DNA of 64,000 nucleotides. Origin: Peromyscus leucopus (taxonomy: Eukaryota; Chordata; Mammalia; Rodentia; Cricetidae). The stretch spans positions 34,430,504 through 34,494,503 of the forward strand of contig NC_051075.1 in the NCBI RefSeq assembly GCF_004664715.2, in the 5' to 3' direction. The notes under the pieces were generated by a model. The model ran no database searches. It was not told the DNA's origin and saw only the letters and a program-made list of their open reading frames with translations. A program made the position numbers and the translations under genes. Below, one piece after another: positions 33,868 through 44,782 of the stretch (its first letter is position 1; every line of letters begins with the position of its first letter).

Positions 33868-34901
33868 ATTAAGGTAGATTATTGTTTATACTAGCAAACT
33901 AATTTAATAAAATATCAGCCTTAGATAAGTTGCACTATTATGGATTCTTATATATTGATACAAATGTACAATATTTGTATATTCTTATTCCAGATAATTT
34001 GTATATTTATACAAACACAAAACCATATTTGTTGTAATGTACATATATTTCTACTCTTATTTGAAAGTTTGTATATTGATACAAATGTAAACTTATATTT
34101 GTCATACTGTATGTATGTTTTACCTCTGTTTAGGATATTTGGTATATTAATACATATTTAAGATTATTGCCTTATTACATATTGCACTATACATTCTCAC
34201 TTCTGCTTTAGCTATTTTGTGTATTGTCACAATTTTGAGGTCATTGTCCTTTTACTGTACATTTGCTTACAGACTGTTTACCCTGTTTATGAAAAGCCTT
34301 AGTCCTTAGATTATCTAGGTAGATAAGACTTACGGATTTATAGTCACCTATGCTTGTCATCTCTATAGTTATGTTAGTTAGGTTCTCCAGACTTACAGAA
34401 ACATATGTCAGATGGATAGGTAATCTTCAAACACTTCATAGACTTACAGAATATAGCATTTAAATGTTTCAATAACTTGGAATTTTGTTGACGTGAGACA
34501 CAATTGCTCCTGGCAGCACTGATCTGATCCTGAGAGAATGTTGGGCTTCTGAGACATTACCATTTGAAAGTTTATCTTCATTTTGGCACAAAATTCCCTA
34601 CTGGGCAAAGAACTGCCCTTGCCTTAACTGTTGACAGTAATATGGTCTAACAGATATTCTAGGCCTGTAGCCAATTTGAAAGCATCAATGATGCTGAGAA
34701 ACTTTAGGTGACTGTCCAGGCTGCCAGCTGTCTCTGTTTACTATCACAAGACTCCTGAAAGTTGCTTACATCCTTCTCCCATTTTTCAGGTGCTATTATA
34801 TTCCTTCTCTGGTCTTTGATAGGATCAAAGAATAACAGTATAGTTACAATCTTCTTATATCTTAGCTAAAACATATTAAGTATTAGATTCAGGTTCTCTA
34901 T
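33868..34901 (+). mobile_element. ERV internal 3' non-coding region with ~70-bp degenerate tandem repeats
   Basis: 34405-34860 aligns with the internal part of the provirus at 27484-28440 ('GATAGGTAATCTTCAAACAC', 'CTCCTGGCAGCACTGATCTG', 'GGTGACTGTCCAGGCTGCCA'), with about 500 bp fewer. At 33945-34165 a unit of about 70 bp starting TATATTGATACAAATGTA recurs three to four times in diverged form. No coding frames survive. Confidence 0.65.
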
Positions 34902-35373
34902 TGTAGGACACCTGTAGATGTAACCAACTGTCTTATTAAATAAGAAACACAGAACCAATGCAAAGAAGAAAGCCAAGAGGTCAGAGCTAAGAGCTAAGAC
35001 CTCACCCCTTCCTCCTGCGGTGGTCCTACCTCTCTGAACCAAAGCTACTTCCTGTGTTAAAGTCTTTATATAGAGTTTCTGTTCTGCCTTCTCATTGGTT
35101 GTAAACCCAACCACATGACCACCTCATCACAGCCTGGCTATATAGACCTCCAGGTTTTCTATGGTTGGTATTAAAGGCATGTGTATCCAATAATGGCTGT
35201 ATCCCTGAACACACAGAGACTTACCTACCTCTGCCTACCAAGTGCTGGGATTACAAGCATATGCCACCACCGCCCTGCTTTCCTATGGCTTGCTAATAGC
35301 TCTGACCCACGGGCAACTTTATTTATTAACATACAAATAACATTTTAATACAAATAAAATATCACCATAGACA
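34902..35373 (-). mobile_element. Solo ERV LTR, antisense, with embedded B1-like segment
   Basis: TGTAGGACACCTGTAGATGT at the left, 'AATACAAATAAAATATCACC' at the right. Contains 'TCTCATTGGTTGTAAACCCA' and, at 35205-35275, an antisense B1-like piece ('CTACCAAGTGCTGGGATTAC'). It interrupts the ERV internal region of the surrounding block. Confidence 0.75.
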
Positions 35374-35597
35374 TCTTTTTGAATGATCTCTGTAATGTGC
35401 CATTTACCTATGCACCAGACTCCTCTGGATTTTAGTATGTGTCTCATTTGATGTTCTTGTTGGTTGTAGTTCCATCTTGTCTAGGTCATTATCTCTTATT
35501 CCTCCTGGACAATATTTGATAATCATTCCTGTTTGTGTAGGAGCTCCACCTCAACCCCTGGCACCCTGGCATCCCCATACCCAAAGAGTCTGGAATA

Positions 35598-36014
35598 TTT
35601 GGAAGGAGTCTGGTGGAAGATCCACTTCAACTCCCCTCGGTGGAACCTCCAGATGATAAATTTTAGGTCTCCTGAAGGCCTCTCTGCTGAATTGGAATCA
35701 GATTGAATTGGAAAAGCCCAAGTTTAATGGGTAAAGCATTTCCTAGAGATTCTCAGGCCCCACAGAGAGGAGACAGGGATGCACTGGGATGCCAGAACGC
35801 CAGACCGGAAAACCCACATGTCTGTTTTCGGGCATGCTACTTATATACCCTGTGTGAGTGGTCTTTATTCTCTCTGGGTGAGGAGCTGTGTTTGGTGGGC
35901 TTTGAAGCAGTGGGTATGGGGAGGAGCTGTGTTTTGTGGGCTTTGAAGGGGCGAATTTAGGGCAAGATATGGAGAGAGGAGTTGAGGTGGATCTTCCACC
36001 ACACTCCTTCCAAA
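35598..36014. repeat. Element bounded by 37-bp terminal inverted repeats
   Basis: The left end 35598-35634 (TTTGGAAGGAGTCTGGTGGA then AGATCCACTTCAACTCC) is the reverse complement of 35978-36014 at 35 of 37 positions. The 343-bp interior has two related units ('GAGGAGCTGTGTTTGGTGGG' and 'GAGGAGCTGTGTTTTGTGGG', spaced about 41-42 bp). It sits within ERV internal sequence just 5' of an LTR. It could be a small non-autonomous element or an LTR-derived palindrome. Not recognised. Confidence 0.85.
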
Positions 36015-36077
36015 CAATTCCTATTGTATATAGTTTAGTATTAGGTTAGAACTTTCTTATTTAGACAAAAAAGAAGA

Positions 36078-36400
36078 TGTAGTGGGTAGCTGTTTCAGCT
36101 TTGACCTTGAAGCACCACCTCAGTGAGGCAGGCAGTAACTGCCACACCGACCTATGACCTCCCCCTAGGGCATGGCCAAGATGGGAGCCCTTAAGACCCA
36201 AGATCCCTCCGTGCCAGCCCTCTTGGCTCCTTGTGATCTTGGATGCTGGGTGGCAGACCAAGTCAGAGTTCTCCAGAGAACCACGCTGGACTGCACGTCA
36301 CCTCTCCCAAATCCTGTAACTAACCCCTTTACTGGCTGTAAGTTACCACAAAATATACCTCCTTTTTAACTACGTGGAGTTGCCTTGTTAAAGCCCCACA
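36078..36400 (+). mobile_element. 3' ERV LTR preceded by a polypurine tract
   Basis: Runs from TGTAGTGGGTAGCTGTTTCA to GTTAAAGCCCCACA; TG...CA ends. The upstream 36021-36077 ends in AAAAAAGAAGA, a polypurine tract, and this leader resembles 28890-28963. So the block 33868-36400 is the 3' part of a provirus carrying later insertions. The right end abuts the right copy of the direct repeat within five bases. Confidence 0.8.
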
Positions 36401-36404
36401 TTAA

Positions 36405-36588
36405 GCAGGCACTTGAAAATATGTGAAATCTTTTTTCAATCAGAAAGAATAATCTAGAACAGACCAATGGGTTTGCCTGCATGGCCCCATTAACAAATTA
36501 ACACTCACTAGTGTGTATACATTTGTTCACTTGAAATGTCCACTGGGAGTATGCAATGGGAAAAAAAAAATGCCCTGTAGAATGAAGG
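36405..36588. repeat. Direct repeat, right copy
   Basis: Begins GCAGGCACTTGAAAATATGT and includes 'CAGAAAGAATAATCTAGAAC'. Matches 33710-33864 at roughly 85-90% by eye, plus about 35 bp ('TTCACTTGAAATGTCCACTG') absent from the left copy. Confidence 0.9.
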
Positions 36589-37685
36589 TAAAAAGTACAC
36601 ATCTGGAGCCTCAACAACCCAGGTATGAGTCTCAGGTCTTCTATCATGAACTAGTCTATGATTAATTGGGATTCCATAACTGTCTCAAATGCTTAAAGCC
36701 TTTGCTGCAATGGCTGGCACTGAATCTATCTGTATCTTATCTTATTTGATATACTTAAACATCACAGGCATACATAAACATATATAAAATAGAAAAATGA
36801 GGAAGATGAGGACAAATGCAAATTCTAATATTTCCCTCCTTTGGTCATGATTTTTCGCCCTAGCCTTCAGGCTCCTATTCTGAAGGACAGGAATTGAATA
36901 GGGAATGTTCTGAGCAACATGTAGTCAAAAGACAAATGTGGTCATCCATTGTCAAAACAGATCTGAAAAGTTGGGAGCAAGGACCCCAGTGTTTAGCTGA
37001 TAGGCTTTGGTATCATGGACCTCACCTTCATGGCGATGAACAGAAGAAACTTTGAAAACCCAATTCTTTTTTGTGTTGAATTAAATGTCTGCTTTACTAC
37101 TACAGTTTGACCTCTCCCACTGCTTCCCAGCAAAACAAGGCTGTTCAAGGTAGAGAACATATTTACCCGAACATTTAGATTAGTCATTGCAGGTAAGCTA
37201 TTAATCTTTCTGTGTGTAGCTTTAAATCACAGTCAGTTTTGTGAGCATGAGTGGGTCTCCCAAGTTCACTGGAAAATTTAAGTGTTGCCACCAAGGAGGT
37301 GGTGGAGCACACTGTGGAGGAAGGTTAATTCAGCAGCAGCATCTCTCTTTCTGTTGCAGACCCTGGGTGTATCATTGCAGTGACGCTACTTTCCTGATGC
37401 TGATGTGTCATATTCTCACAGATTAAGCATGGGCAGCTGTTGCTGTATACTTGGTTAAGTCAATAAAAAATTTCATGTCCCACAAGCTCAAGGATTCTCT
37501 TAAATTTGGATTCTAATGATGAGTTTTTGTTGTGTTTTGCTTTTCCCTACAGCTTTATTATGATCTCATTGAAATGACCATAAAAGAGGTAGCATAAAGA
37601 AATATTTTTTTTTTCAAATTCCTCTGATAAAGACAATCCATGATATTTCCTTGCTGGGAAGTCACTGTTTGAATTATAAAAGATC

Positions 37686-37725
<40 letters not shown>

Positions 37726-38719
37726 CTACTGTGGTTAGTGGTTTGTGTGCGCATATATGTGTGTGTTTCAGTGGGGTCCTCACCAAGTAGGCAAGTTTTA
37801 GAGAGTGGAGTGAACAAGGAAATGTTATTTATTTTATGATCATTTTATCATGCTTGCTAGATAGAGATGTAGCCTGTATATACTCATTCATGTTAGACCC
37901 CAGTGCAACCCTCACACTTCATCTCATAGTGGCAACCACATTCCTAGAACAAAAGCATCCCATTTGCCTTTCAGATGGCTGAGGGTGATCTGCCTTTGTA
38001 AATATTCACTTGAAGGTCAATGTTACAAGCTATCCATTACACTGAGGTGGAAAATTAATTTGTGCATTTTATCCTACTTTTATTCATTTATTATTGATTG
38101 CCATATCTCCTGTTCTCCTTTGTAAAGAAAAATAACAATTTAACCCTGAGTTCCTAATAAGAATAAGGACCTTAATGATTAAGACCAACTTGTGATAAAG
38201 AATATCTTGTGAGCAAGCCAGACCTTCTCTATGGAAAAGCAAAAGTCTTCAGTCATATTCAATTTTGAAACAGACTTATATAGCATGAGCATAGTCAAAC
38301 CACTTTTTAGTTTTTAAAATTTACCTCCATTGCTATTTCTTGAATTTCAGGAAGTAGGCTCTATATGCCAAGGTGCCCTTGCAGAATAATTTAATAACCA
38401 CAGTTATTCTGGAATAGCAGAGAGTTTCTATTTCTGAAGCCATTCTATATTTGCACTTCTAGGATCCATATATAACACATTGACTAAAAACTCAATATAA
38501 TTAAAATCCCTCACCACCTTTTCTGTTCTGAGATTTTTGGCAAATGAACCTATAACTATAGATATCTTCTTTTAAAAAAGTAAACAAACATAATAAATAG
38601 CAAAGTCTTTAAAGTGCTATTTACTCCAAGTAGGCTGATAATATTGAGTTGACAATATGTTGCAATCAATTTTAAAATCATGCTTTAGGAACTACATTAA
38701 AGTCGTCTTCCCTAGTACC
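36589..38719. other. Non-repetitive stretch with a triplet repeat
   Basis: No transposon seen. On the minus strand 37144-37029 is open after an acceptor-like 'CTCTACCTTGAACAG' and ends at a fair donor (ATGAAG/GTGAGG), but its peptide is not convincing and its phase fits neither neighbour simply. Confidence 0.35.
37687..37722. repeat. (CTG)12 triplet repeat
   Basis: Twelve uninterrupted CTG units, followed by an imperfect CTT-CTA tail. No supported exon covers it, so the poly-Leu and poly-Ala frames are artefacts. Confidence 0.97.
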
Positions 38720-39070
38720 ATTCAAAGATGGTACTGTAGTGGCTAATCTTCCTTATCAATAGCATTTGATTTGGAGTAACCTAAGAGAAACACCCATAGG
38801 TACATCAGTGAGCATGTTTCCAGGGGCTTACCTGAAGAAAGGATGACACATCCAGAACTTGGTAACATCACCCAATAGACTTCAGTCCCAAACCAATTGA
38901 AAAACAAGTGAGTTTCAGCATTCATCTTTGTCTGTCTTCTAACTCTGGACATAATGTAACCAGCACACACAAGCTTGAATCCTCAAGCCTTCCCTCACAT
39001 GGTGAATATCCTCCAACTCTTAGCCCAAATTAAACCCTCTTCCATGAGAAGGATAATGATGCACCCACAC
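38720..39070 (+). mobile_element. Diverged LTR-like rodent repeat
   Basis: 'GTAGTGGCTAATCTTCCTTA', 'GAAACACCCATAGGTACATC', 'GAGCATGTTTCCAGGGGCTT' and 'GCCCAAATTAAACCCTCTTC' keep the order of a repeat class similar to 25655 and 58850. Family uncertain. Confidence 0.45.
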
Positions 39071-39879
39071 AATGCCTTTAACATCCTTCCCAACCATCAT
39101 GTTCTCAGTCTGATCTGAAGAAAATGTTCTACATTGTAGGTTTTACTTATTTACAAAACTTCAATGTTTCCAACTTTTTCTTACTTAATTGTGAGATGTG
39201 CATCATTATCCTTCTCATCAATACTTTTCACCTTATCTTTTAAAATATTGCAACTTTTTTCCTATAAAAATACAAATTATTGCTTACAGGAAATGTGACT
39301 CTGAGTAAAAACTTATTGTAAATAAAGAAATATTACATATGACAAAATAATCTGATTAGATTTTTTTTTCAGATTTTACACTGTTCAGTGTTGTTCATTG
39401 TTGCTACCTATATTTCATGCTTTTGACTTTTGCCATTATTATTTATTATGACTAAGAAAACAATAAATAATTTAAAGCCTTTGAGCGGGTCAGTGGTATA
39501 CTTTCTGGTTCTTCAGTATAAGGGTTACAATGTGGTTTAATTAATGAACACAGATTATAAGTCATTCTTTTGCCTTGAGTTTTAAACTGTGTGCTAGAGA
39601 GCCCAATATGACAAAGACTGGGCCTATCCATGTGGCATGTTGTATTCCCCTGAAATATATAGTCAGCATTATAGTAAAAGGGATTTTGAAGAATTTATTT
39701 ACAGAAAAAAAAAAAACGATGCTAAAAACACAAGGGTCTGCTATCAATCAAATAATTTTTAAAATATAAAAGCAAAACTGAAACAACAAATTCAGAAACA
39801 TTTTGGCCCGAATCCCTCAATTCAAGAAAGCCATGTGGCAACTGCTTCCAAGCCTTCATTTCTTAGAAACAGAACTACT

Positions 39880-40862
39880 CTATTAGAAGTCTAGATGAAA
39901 TTTGAGATGTAAAGCAAAGGATAACCAGACTGCAACTGACAACTCCAGGGAGGCTACCTAGTAAAGAGGACCCTAAGAAAGACACAGGGATTGCCCAGTA
40001 ACAGAGAAATGGATGAGATCTACATGAGCAAACTGGGGGTGGGGGTGGAGTAATGGAGGGCAAGGATTGGGGGAAAGAGAGCTTAGGGAAGCAGAAGGTC
40101 CCAGCTGGATTAGGAACAGAGTGGGAGAACAAGGAAAGAGATACCATGATAAATGAAGACTCCTCAGGAATAGGAAGAAGCAGAGTGCTAGAGAGGTCCC
40201 CAGAAATCCATAATGATGACTCTACTATATACTACTGGCAATGGTTGAGAGAGTGCCTGACCTGACCTACTCTGATGATCGGATGGCTAAACACCCTAAC
40301 TGTCATGATAGAACTCTCATCCAGTGACTGATGGAAGCAAATGCAGAGATCCAAGGCCAAGCCCCAAGAGTACAATTGATGAGAGAGAGGAGGGATCATA
40401 TGAGCAAGAGATATTGAGACCATGATTGGAAAAAGCACAGGGACAAATAGCCAAACTAGTGGAAACATATGAACTGTGAACCAATAGCTGAAGAGCCCTC
40501 ATGGAACTGGACCAGGTCCTCTGGATAAGTGAGACAGCTGATTAACTTGAACTGTTTAGGAGGCCCCCAGGCAGTGGGACCAGGACCTGTCCTTGGTGCA
40601 TGAGCCGGCTTTTTGGAACCTAGGGCCTTTTCTTGGCCTTTGCTTGGCCTTGGTGCAGGGAGGAGGGGACTGGACCTTCCTCAACTGAATCTACCAGGCT
40701 GGGATGACTCTCCAGGGGAGACCTTGCCTTGGAGGAGGTGGGAATGGGAGGTGAATTGGGGGGGGAGGGGAAGGCTGGGAGGTGGGAGGAGGGGGGACAG
40801 GGGAACCCATGGCTGATATATAAAACAACTAGAAAATCTCTTATATAAAATAAAAAAAGAAA
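39880..40862 (+). mobile_element. L1 LINE 3' UTR with poly(A), 5'-truncated
   Basis: The cricetid-type L1 3' UTR is recognisable: 'GGAACTGGACCAGGTCCTCT', 'GGAGGCCCCCAGGCAGTGGG', G-rich 'GGGAATGGGAGGTGAATTGG', then 'AACCCATGGCTGATATATAA' and an AT-rich tail ending AAAATAAAAAAAG. No ORF2 is included. The G-rich run near 40760-40800 is typical of this UTR. Confidence 0.85.
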
Positions 40863-41365
40863 TTCTAATATAGTTGATGTCAAACTATGTAATTATTTCT
40901 TATTTAATAACAAGAATGTAAGTTGGGTTCAAAGTTACCTCTTATCAATAATGATGTGATATCATTACTCTTCACTGTCCTCAAAACATTCTTCACAGTT
41001 GTAGAAAGTGAATTCTGTAAGTAGGCATGCTGGTTTAATGAGAATGAGTTGTTAGGTATATAAGCTGTCATTCAAAATAGTCATAAAGAGAAAGTGTGAT
41101 TTGAATTAGCAACATTTAATTAAAAAAAAAGGAATATCCAGTGTGAAGTGGAGGATGGTGTGGATGTATCACAGCTGGCCAAAGAATGATAAGGAGTGGC
41201 AGCCATAGCAGTTTAGGTGACTGTGTGGGATAGAAGACCAGGAGGATACTCAGCAGCGAAGGAAACAATGCGTGCATAATCATGGGATCATGTTTCTAAG
41301 CATTACCACATGTTGTCTGATAAGTGTGCAGTTAAGAAGGGCACAAGAGGACTAACTGCTTCAGC

Positions 41366-42745
41366 ATGAAGAGGAAGAAGTGAGGTATGCTGTTAGCAAG
41401 TCTCCCTACCATCTCTGTAATTCACCAACTGTTTTCTGATTGGTCACTAAGATGCATCAACTGCCAATCTGAGGCCCAGAATGCTTTTCACTGAACTATG
41501 GTTGTTCTGCAGGTGAACCTTATACCCAAATTTAATCACATCTTTCAGGATTATTGGGCAATAGAAATGCAGCATATGCCAACCCAGGATGTATATCTTG
41601 AAGCTGTACACCTCGGAGAATCACTCATGTCATGTCTGCCAAGAAAATCACACAGCTTCTGGAGGGTATATCTGAAAGCATTGAAGATATTTGCCAAAAG
41701 ATTGTTTTCAGACTTCAATAATACAGTAGAGTCTCTGGTGGAGTGGAAACCATATTTTGGTTCTGACAGACACAATGGAAGCAGCAGCCTTTCATTTAGA
41801 GAACATTTTTGGTTTATGCAGAACCCCTTCGGTGCGTCGCAAATTTGTAATCTGGCCCGAGATCAGGCCTGTTGCCATGAAACAGCTGCTGAACATTTTC
41901 CTAACTGTAGGAAACAATACTCGTGTCCATAGGAAGTGTTCTTACTGCAGACAAATAAAGCCAACACGTACAGATGGAGACACAGTGGAGAGAACTGTCA
42001 CTCTTTGGCTTCCAGGTGTATGCTCTGTAGAAATACTAACACCCATCAGGAATAACTTAGACGAAAAGCAAAGTTTCCAAGTTGGGATATGATGAGTACT
42101 ATTGTAAGGCTGAAGAAAATAGACCATACATTTTATACAACACTGATAAGAGTTCCTATCACTTGATTTGTATAGATGACCACCAGAACTATGGGAGATT
42201 TTAAGATGATAAGGATTCTAGCATGCTCATCCTTCTTCTTCTTTTTTTTTTTTTTTTTTTTTTGGATTTTTTCGAGACAGGGTTTCTCTGTGTAGCTTTG
42301 CGCCTTTCCTGGGACTCACCTGGTAGCCCAGACTGGCCTCGAACTCAGAGACATCCACCTGGCTCTGCCTCCCAAGTGCTGGGATTAAAGGCGTGCGCCA
42401 CCACCGCCCGGCGCATGCTCACCCTTCTAACAATACCCATGAGACTCCATCCCCATGACATCCCCCTCACACCCTCATGAAAGCATCCTTGTACTCACTA
42501 TCAGTATCTTATCGCGTTTCTGCCTCAAATAGCCTACACTACCTAAAGAAAAGATGCTAAAGACTTCTTTAGACTCTGCTGAGGCTTATGACCCTATCAT
42601 GACCATGACCTCCATCTGTCATGTGGAAACTGTGGACCAGCAGCTCCTGAGTGTCCCAGGTACCACAAAACACTGTAGCGACTGTATTCGGGTAGATATC
42701 GCACTGGAGAGAAACGGGATGCTTCCCCAAGACTTGCAATGGTCA
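41366..42745 (+). pseudogene. Fam20b: Full-length processed pseudogene of Fam20b (glycosaminoglycan xylosylkinase)
   Basis: FAM20B is a Golgi kinase that phosphorylates xylose in the proteoglycan linker. Conceptual translation in shifting frames follows the protein (about 409 residues) from end to end with no introns. Examples: an N-terminus MKRKK-stop-GMLLA at 41366; MVVLQVNLIPKFNHIF; YFGSDRHN at about 41755-41778; AFHLENIFGLCRTP; LLNIFLTVGNNT; VTLWLP; and near the C-terminus VETVDQQLLSV (about 42620-42655). The coding span minus the B1 and one target-site copy is about 1.19 kb, against 1.23 kb expected. Damage: TGA at 41381-41383, TAA at 42203-42205 and at least three frameshifts. The catalytic-loop region reads IDDHQNYGRF where FAM20B has NADRHHYESF, and the metal-binding Asp region is lost beside the B1. 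Similarity is only about half of residues by eye, so the copy is old. Confidence 0.88.
42237..42412 (-). mobile_element. B1 SINE, antisense, inserted in the Fam20b pseudogene
   Basis: Near-consensus antisense B1: T22 leader, 'TTTTTTCGAGACAGGGTTTC', 'TGTGTAGCTTTGCGCCTTTC', 'GGATTAAAGGCGTGCGCCAC', 'CACCGCCCGG'. Flanked by 16-bp direct repeats GCATGCTCATCCTTCT (42221-42236) and GCATGCTCACCCTTCT (42413-42428) with one mismatch. Confidence 0.97.
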
Positions 42746-43639
42746 CCACAAAGTAAGTGGAACTATTTTTTTTTTTTTTGATAAACAGTATAATCAATTT
42801 CAAATGGTATAAGATGGACTTAAAAGTAGCCAGCAGCAACATCTGGGGTGGTGGGTAGGTAGCCTATGCGTTTCCCCTACTAGAAAAGGAAAGATAGATG
42901 ACAAGTTTCCACATACAGAGGTCTTCTGGTAGAATCATAGTGATCCGTCTGAATTCGTTTGTGGAAGGACAAGGAGAGGGGCGTTGGAATTAGTTCCAGA
43001 GAGCATTCTGAGTTGAACCTTCCAGACCTGTCTCCACTTTTGTGGGTTTAAGGAAACACTGCACTTTCTCTTTTCCTGCTCATCATCCCCCCTCCCCATT
43101 CCTTCTCCTCAGTCCTCCCTCCTTTTGTCTCTTTCTTTGTGTTGGTCAAGTCAAAGATCCTACTGCCTCCTACAAAGTGAAAGCAGTGGTGGCCAAATCC
43201 CTCCATTCTGTTGGAAAAAAAAATAATGTTGAGTCTATAGAATTTTCCCAGAGTGCTTTGAAGCAAGACTTAACACTGTTCACAATAATCAGACAAAATT
43301 AAGGAAGGGGGACATCCTAAAGGAGTAAGGACATGTCTAAAGGGATGACATTTTACAATTAGGGTTACTTGGGCTTTCTGAAAGGCACACTTTCCTAAAG
43401 TTTACTATAATCTTTCAGATGTTTAGCTAATTAGCTGCACAGTGGACCCTTGCACAAACATTTTCTCTCACTAAGCTATGTTATATATTTATTCTTATAA
43501 AAGAAAAGCCATGGAGCTTTGAAAGGGCCCATTACCAGCCCATTACTCTAGTCCTTCAGGCCACTCTACATATAAAGAGTATTTAGTCAGTTGCCTTCTC
43601 AGCAACCAGTGTCCTTACTCAAATATTTTTTAAAAGATT
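42746..43639. other. Sequence downstream of the Fam20b retrocopy
   Basis: It could include a copied 3' UTR, but no poly(A) tail clearly closes it (T12 at 42767-42778 is in the wrong sense). The 86-codon plus frame at 43042-43302 is unrecognised. Confidence 0.3.
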
Positions 43640-43775
43640 GAAACACGCCTTTAATCCCAACACTCGGGAGGCCGAGCCAGGTGGATCTCTATAAACTCGA
43701 GGCCAGCATGGTCTACAGAGCAAGATCTAGGACAGGCACCAAAACTACACAGAGAAATACTGTCTTGGAAAAAGA
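43640..43775 (+). mobile_element. B1 SINE, 5'-truncated
   Basis: 'ACACGCCTTTAATCCCAACA', 'GAGGCCAGCATGGTCTACAG', 'ACCAAAACTACACAGAGAAA' and a mixed A/G tail. Confidence 0.88.
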
Positions 43776-44654
43776 AGAAAGAAACATGTACCTTTCTTAA
43801 AACAACTATTATATTCATTTCTTCATGGAAAGGACACTGTACCTTTAGTGGGACTATTTCAGGGCCCATAACTAATACTGAGAAAGAGTAGAGATAAATC
43901 ATGATAAACAGCAAGTAATATTTTGTTATGAAAAATTTACAACATTATTAAAGAAAATTAAAAAATTTTAAGCTATAGATCTGAAATGTATTTTGTTAGT
44001 GTTTGCTTCTAAAAATATTAGTAAAAATGATGAGAAACTCTAGAATCAGGAACATCCTAGGCTCTTTAAAGAAGCAAGGCCATCTTTTATAGATTTTAAG
44101 ATAAAATTACCACATCTGTGGCTTCTGTAGATAATAGATGAGAAAACTTGAGTACAATGGAGCAAGCAGAGCTGTGCTGTTAGAGAAGACACCTTTGAGT
44201 GGCTGTTTTCACCCACAAGGCTAGAGTCGTTCCATATACACTAAAAAGACTGAAGGAATAAAGTCTGGAACAGTACCAACGGCTTCCCCCTTGCAACCCA
44301 TTACACCAGGCAGCATTTCCCTGTAGTTGTGATTATTATATTACGACTTGATTACTAACTATTATTGCCACAGTTGGAGACCTGAAAACACAGCATGAGG
44401 CCATTTCCATTAAAGGCACATGAACGTCCATAACAAGCTCTGGGGTTGCTGGGCTGCTGGTGGGGTTAAACTAAGAAGTGCATAAGCATCTACTTAAGAT
44501 GCTGTTTGAAGGAGTACCACAGCTTACATCATTATTTCATTTAGTTCTTACCACAGATTTTTCCATTAAGCAATGTTAGATACTTAAACACTACATTGAG
44601 GTTATTTTTTGCTCTAAAAAAAAAATAAAAAGGTAATACAATTTTTTTTTCTAG
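43776..44654. other. Non-repetitive stretch
   Basis: No repeats recognised. 44160-44500 is less AT-biased than its surroundings and could be conserved non-coding DNA; not testable here. Confidence 0.3.
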
Positions 44655-44782
44655 TCATTTTCCAGCGTACTAGAGTTTGCTATTGAAGAGATTTGCAATC
44701 TTGATTTTGCCTGGCAGACCGAAGTGGCTCCACCAAGAATGTCCATCATATTAAGTGGCAGAAATGAGACACAAAAGCACAG
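44655..44782 (+). CDS. Possible exon, plus strand, weak support
   Basis: A strong acceptor (T9-CTAG) precedes 128 bp open in one frame and ending at CACAG/GTGACC, with stops immediately outside both splice sites (the TAG of the acceptor and TGA across the donor). The 42-residue peptide starts SFSSVLEFAIEEICNLDF and continues with AWQTEVAPPRMSIILSG. The minus strand is also open across the same region, and no partner exon was found. Not recognised; may be a non-coding exon or chance. Confidence 0.25.

Noticed and set aside
37029..37144. Minus-strand exon-like segment ending ATGAAG/GTGAGG
   Set aside because: The donor is good, but the peptide is unconvincing and phase linkage to 30304 needs a non-preferred acceptor.
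38743..38970. Minus-strand frame ending at CTTCAG/GTAAGC
   Set aside because: Falls within a diverged interspersed repeat (38720-39070); the donor is probably coincidental.
40613..40883. Gly/Arg-rich plus and Pro/Ser-rich minus frames
   Set aside because: G-rich part of the L1 3' UTR.
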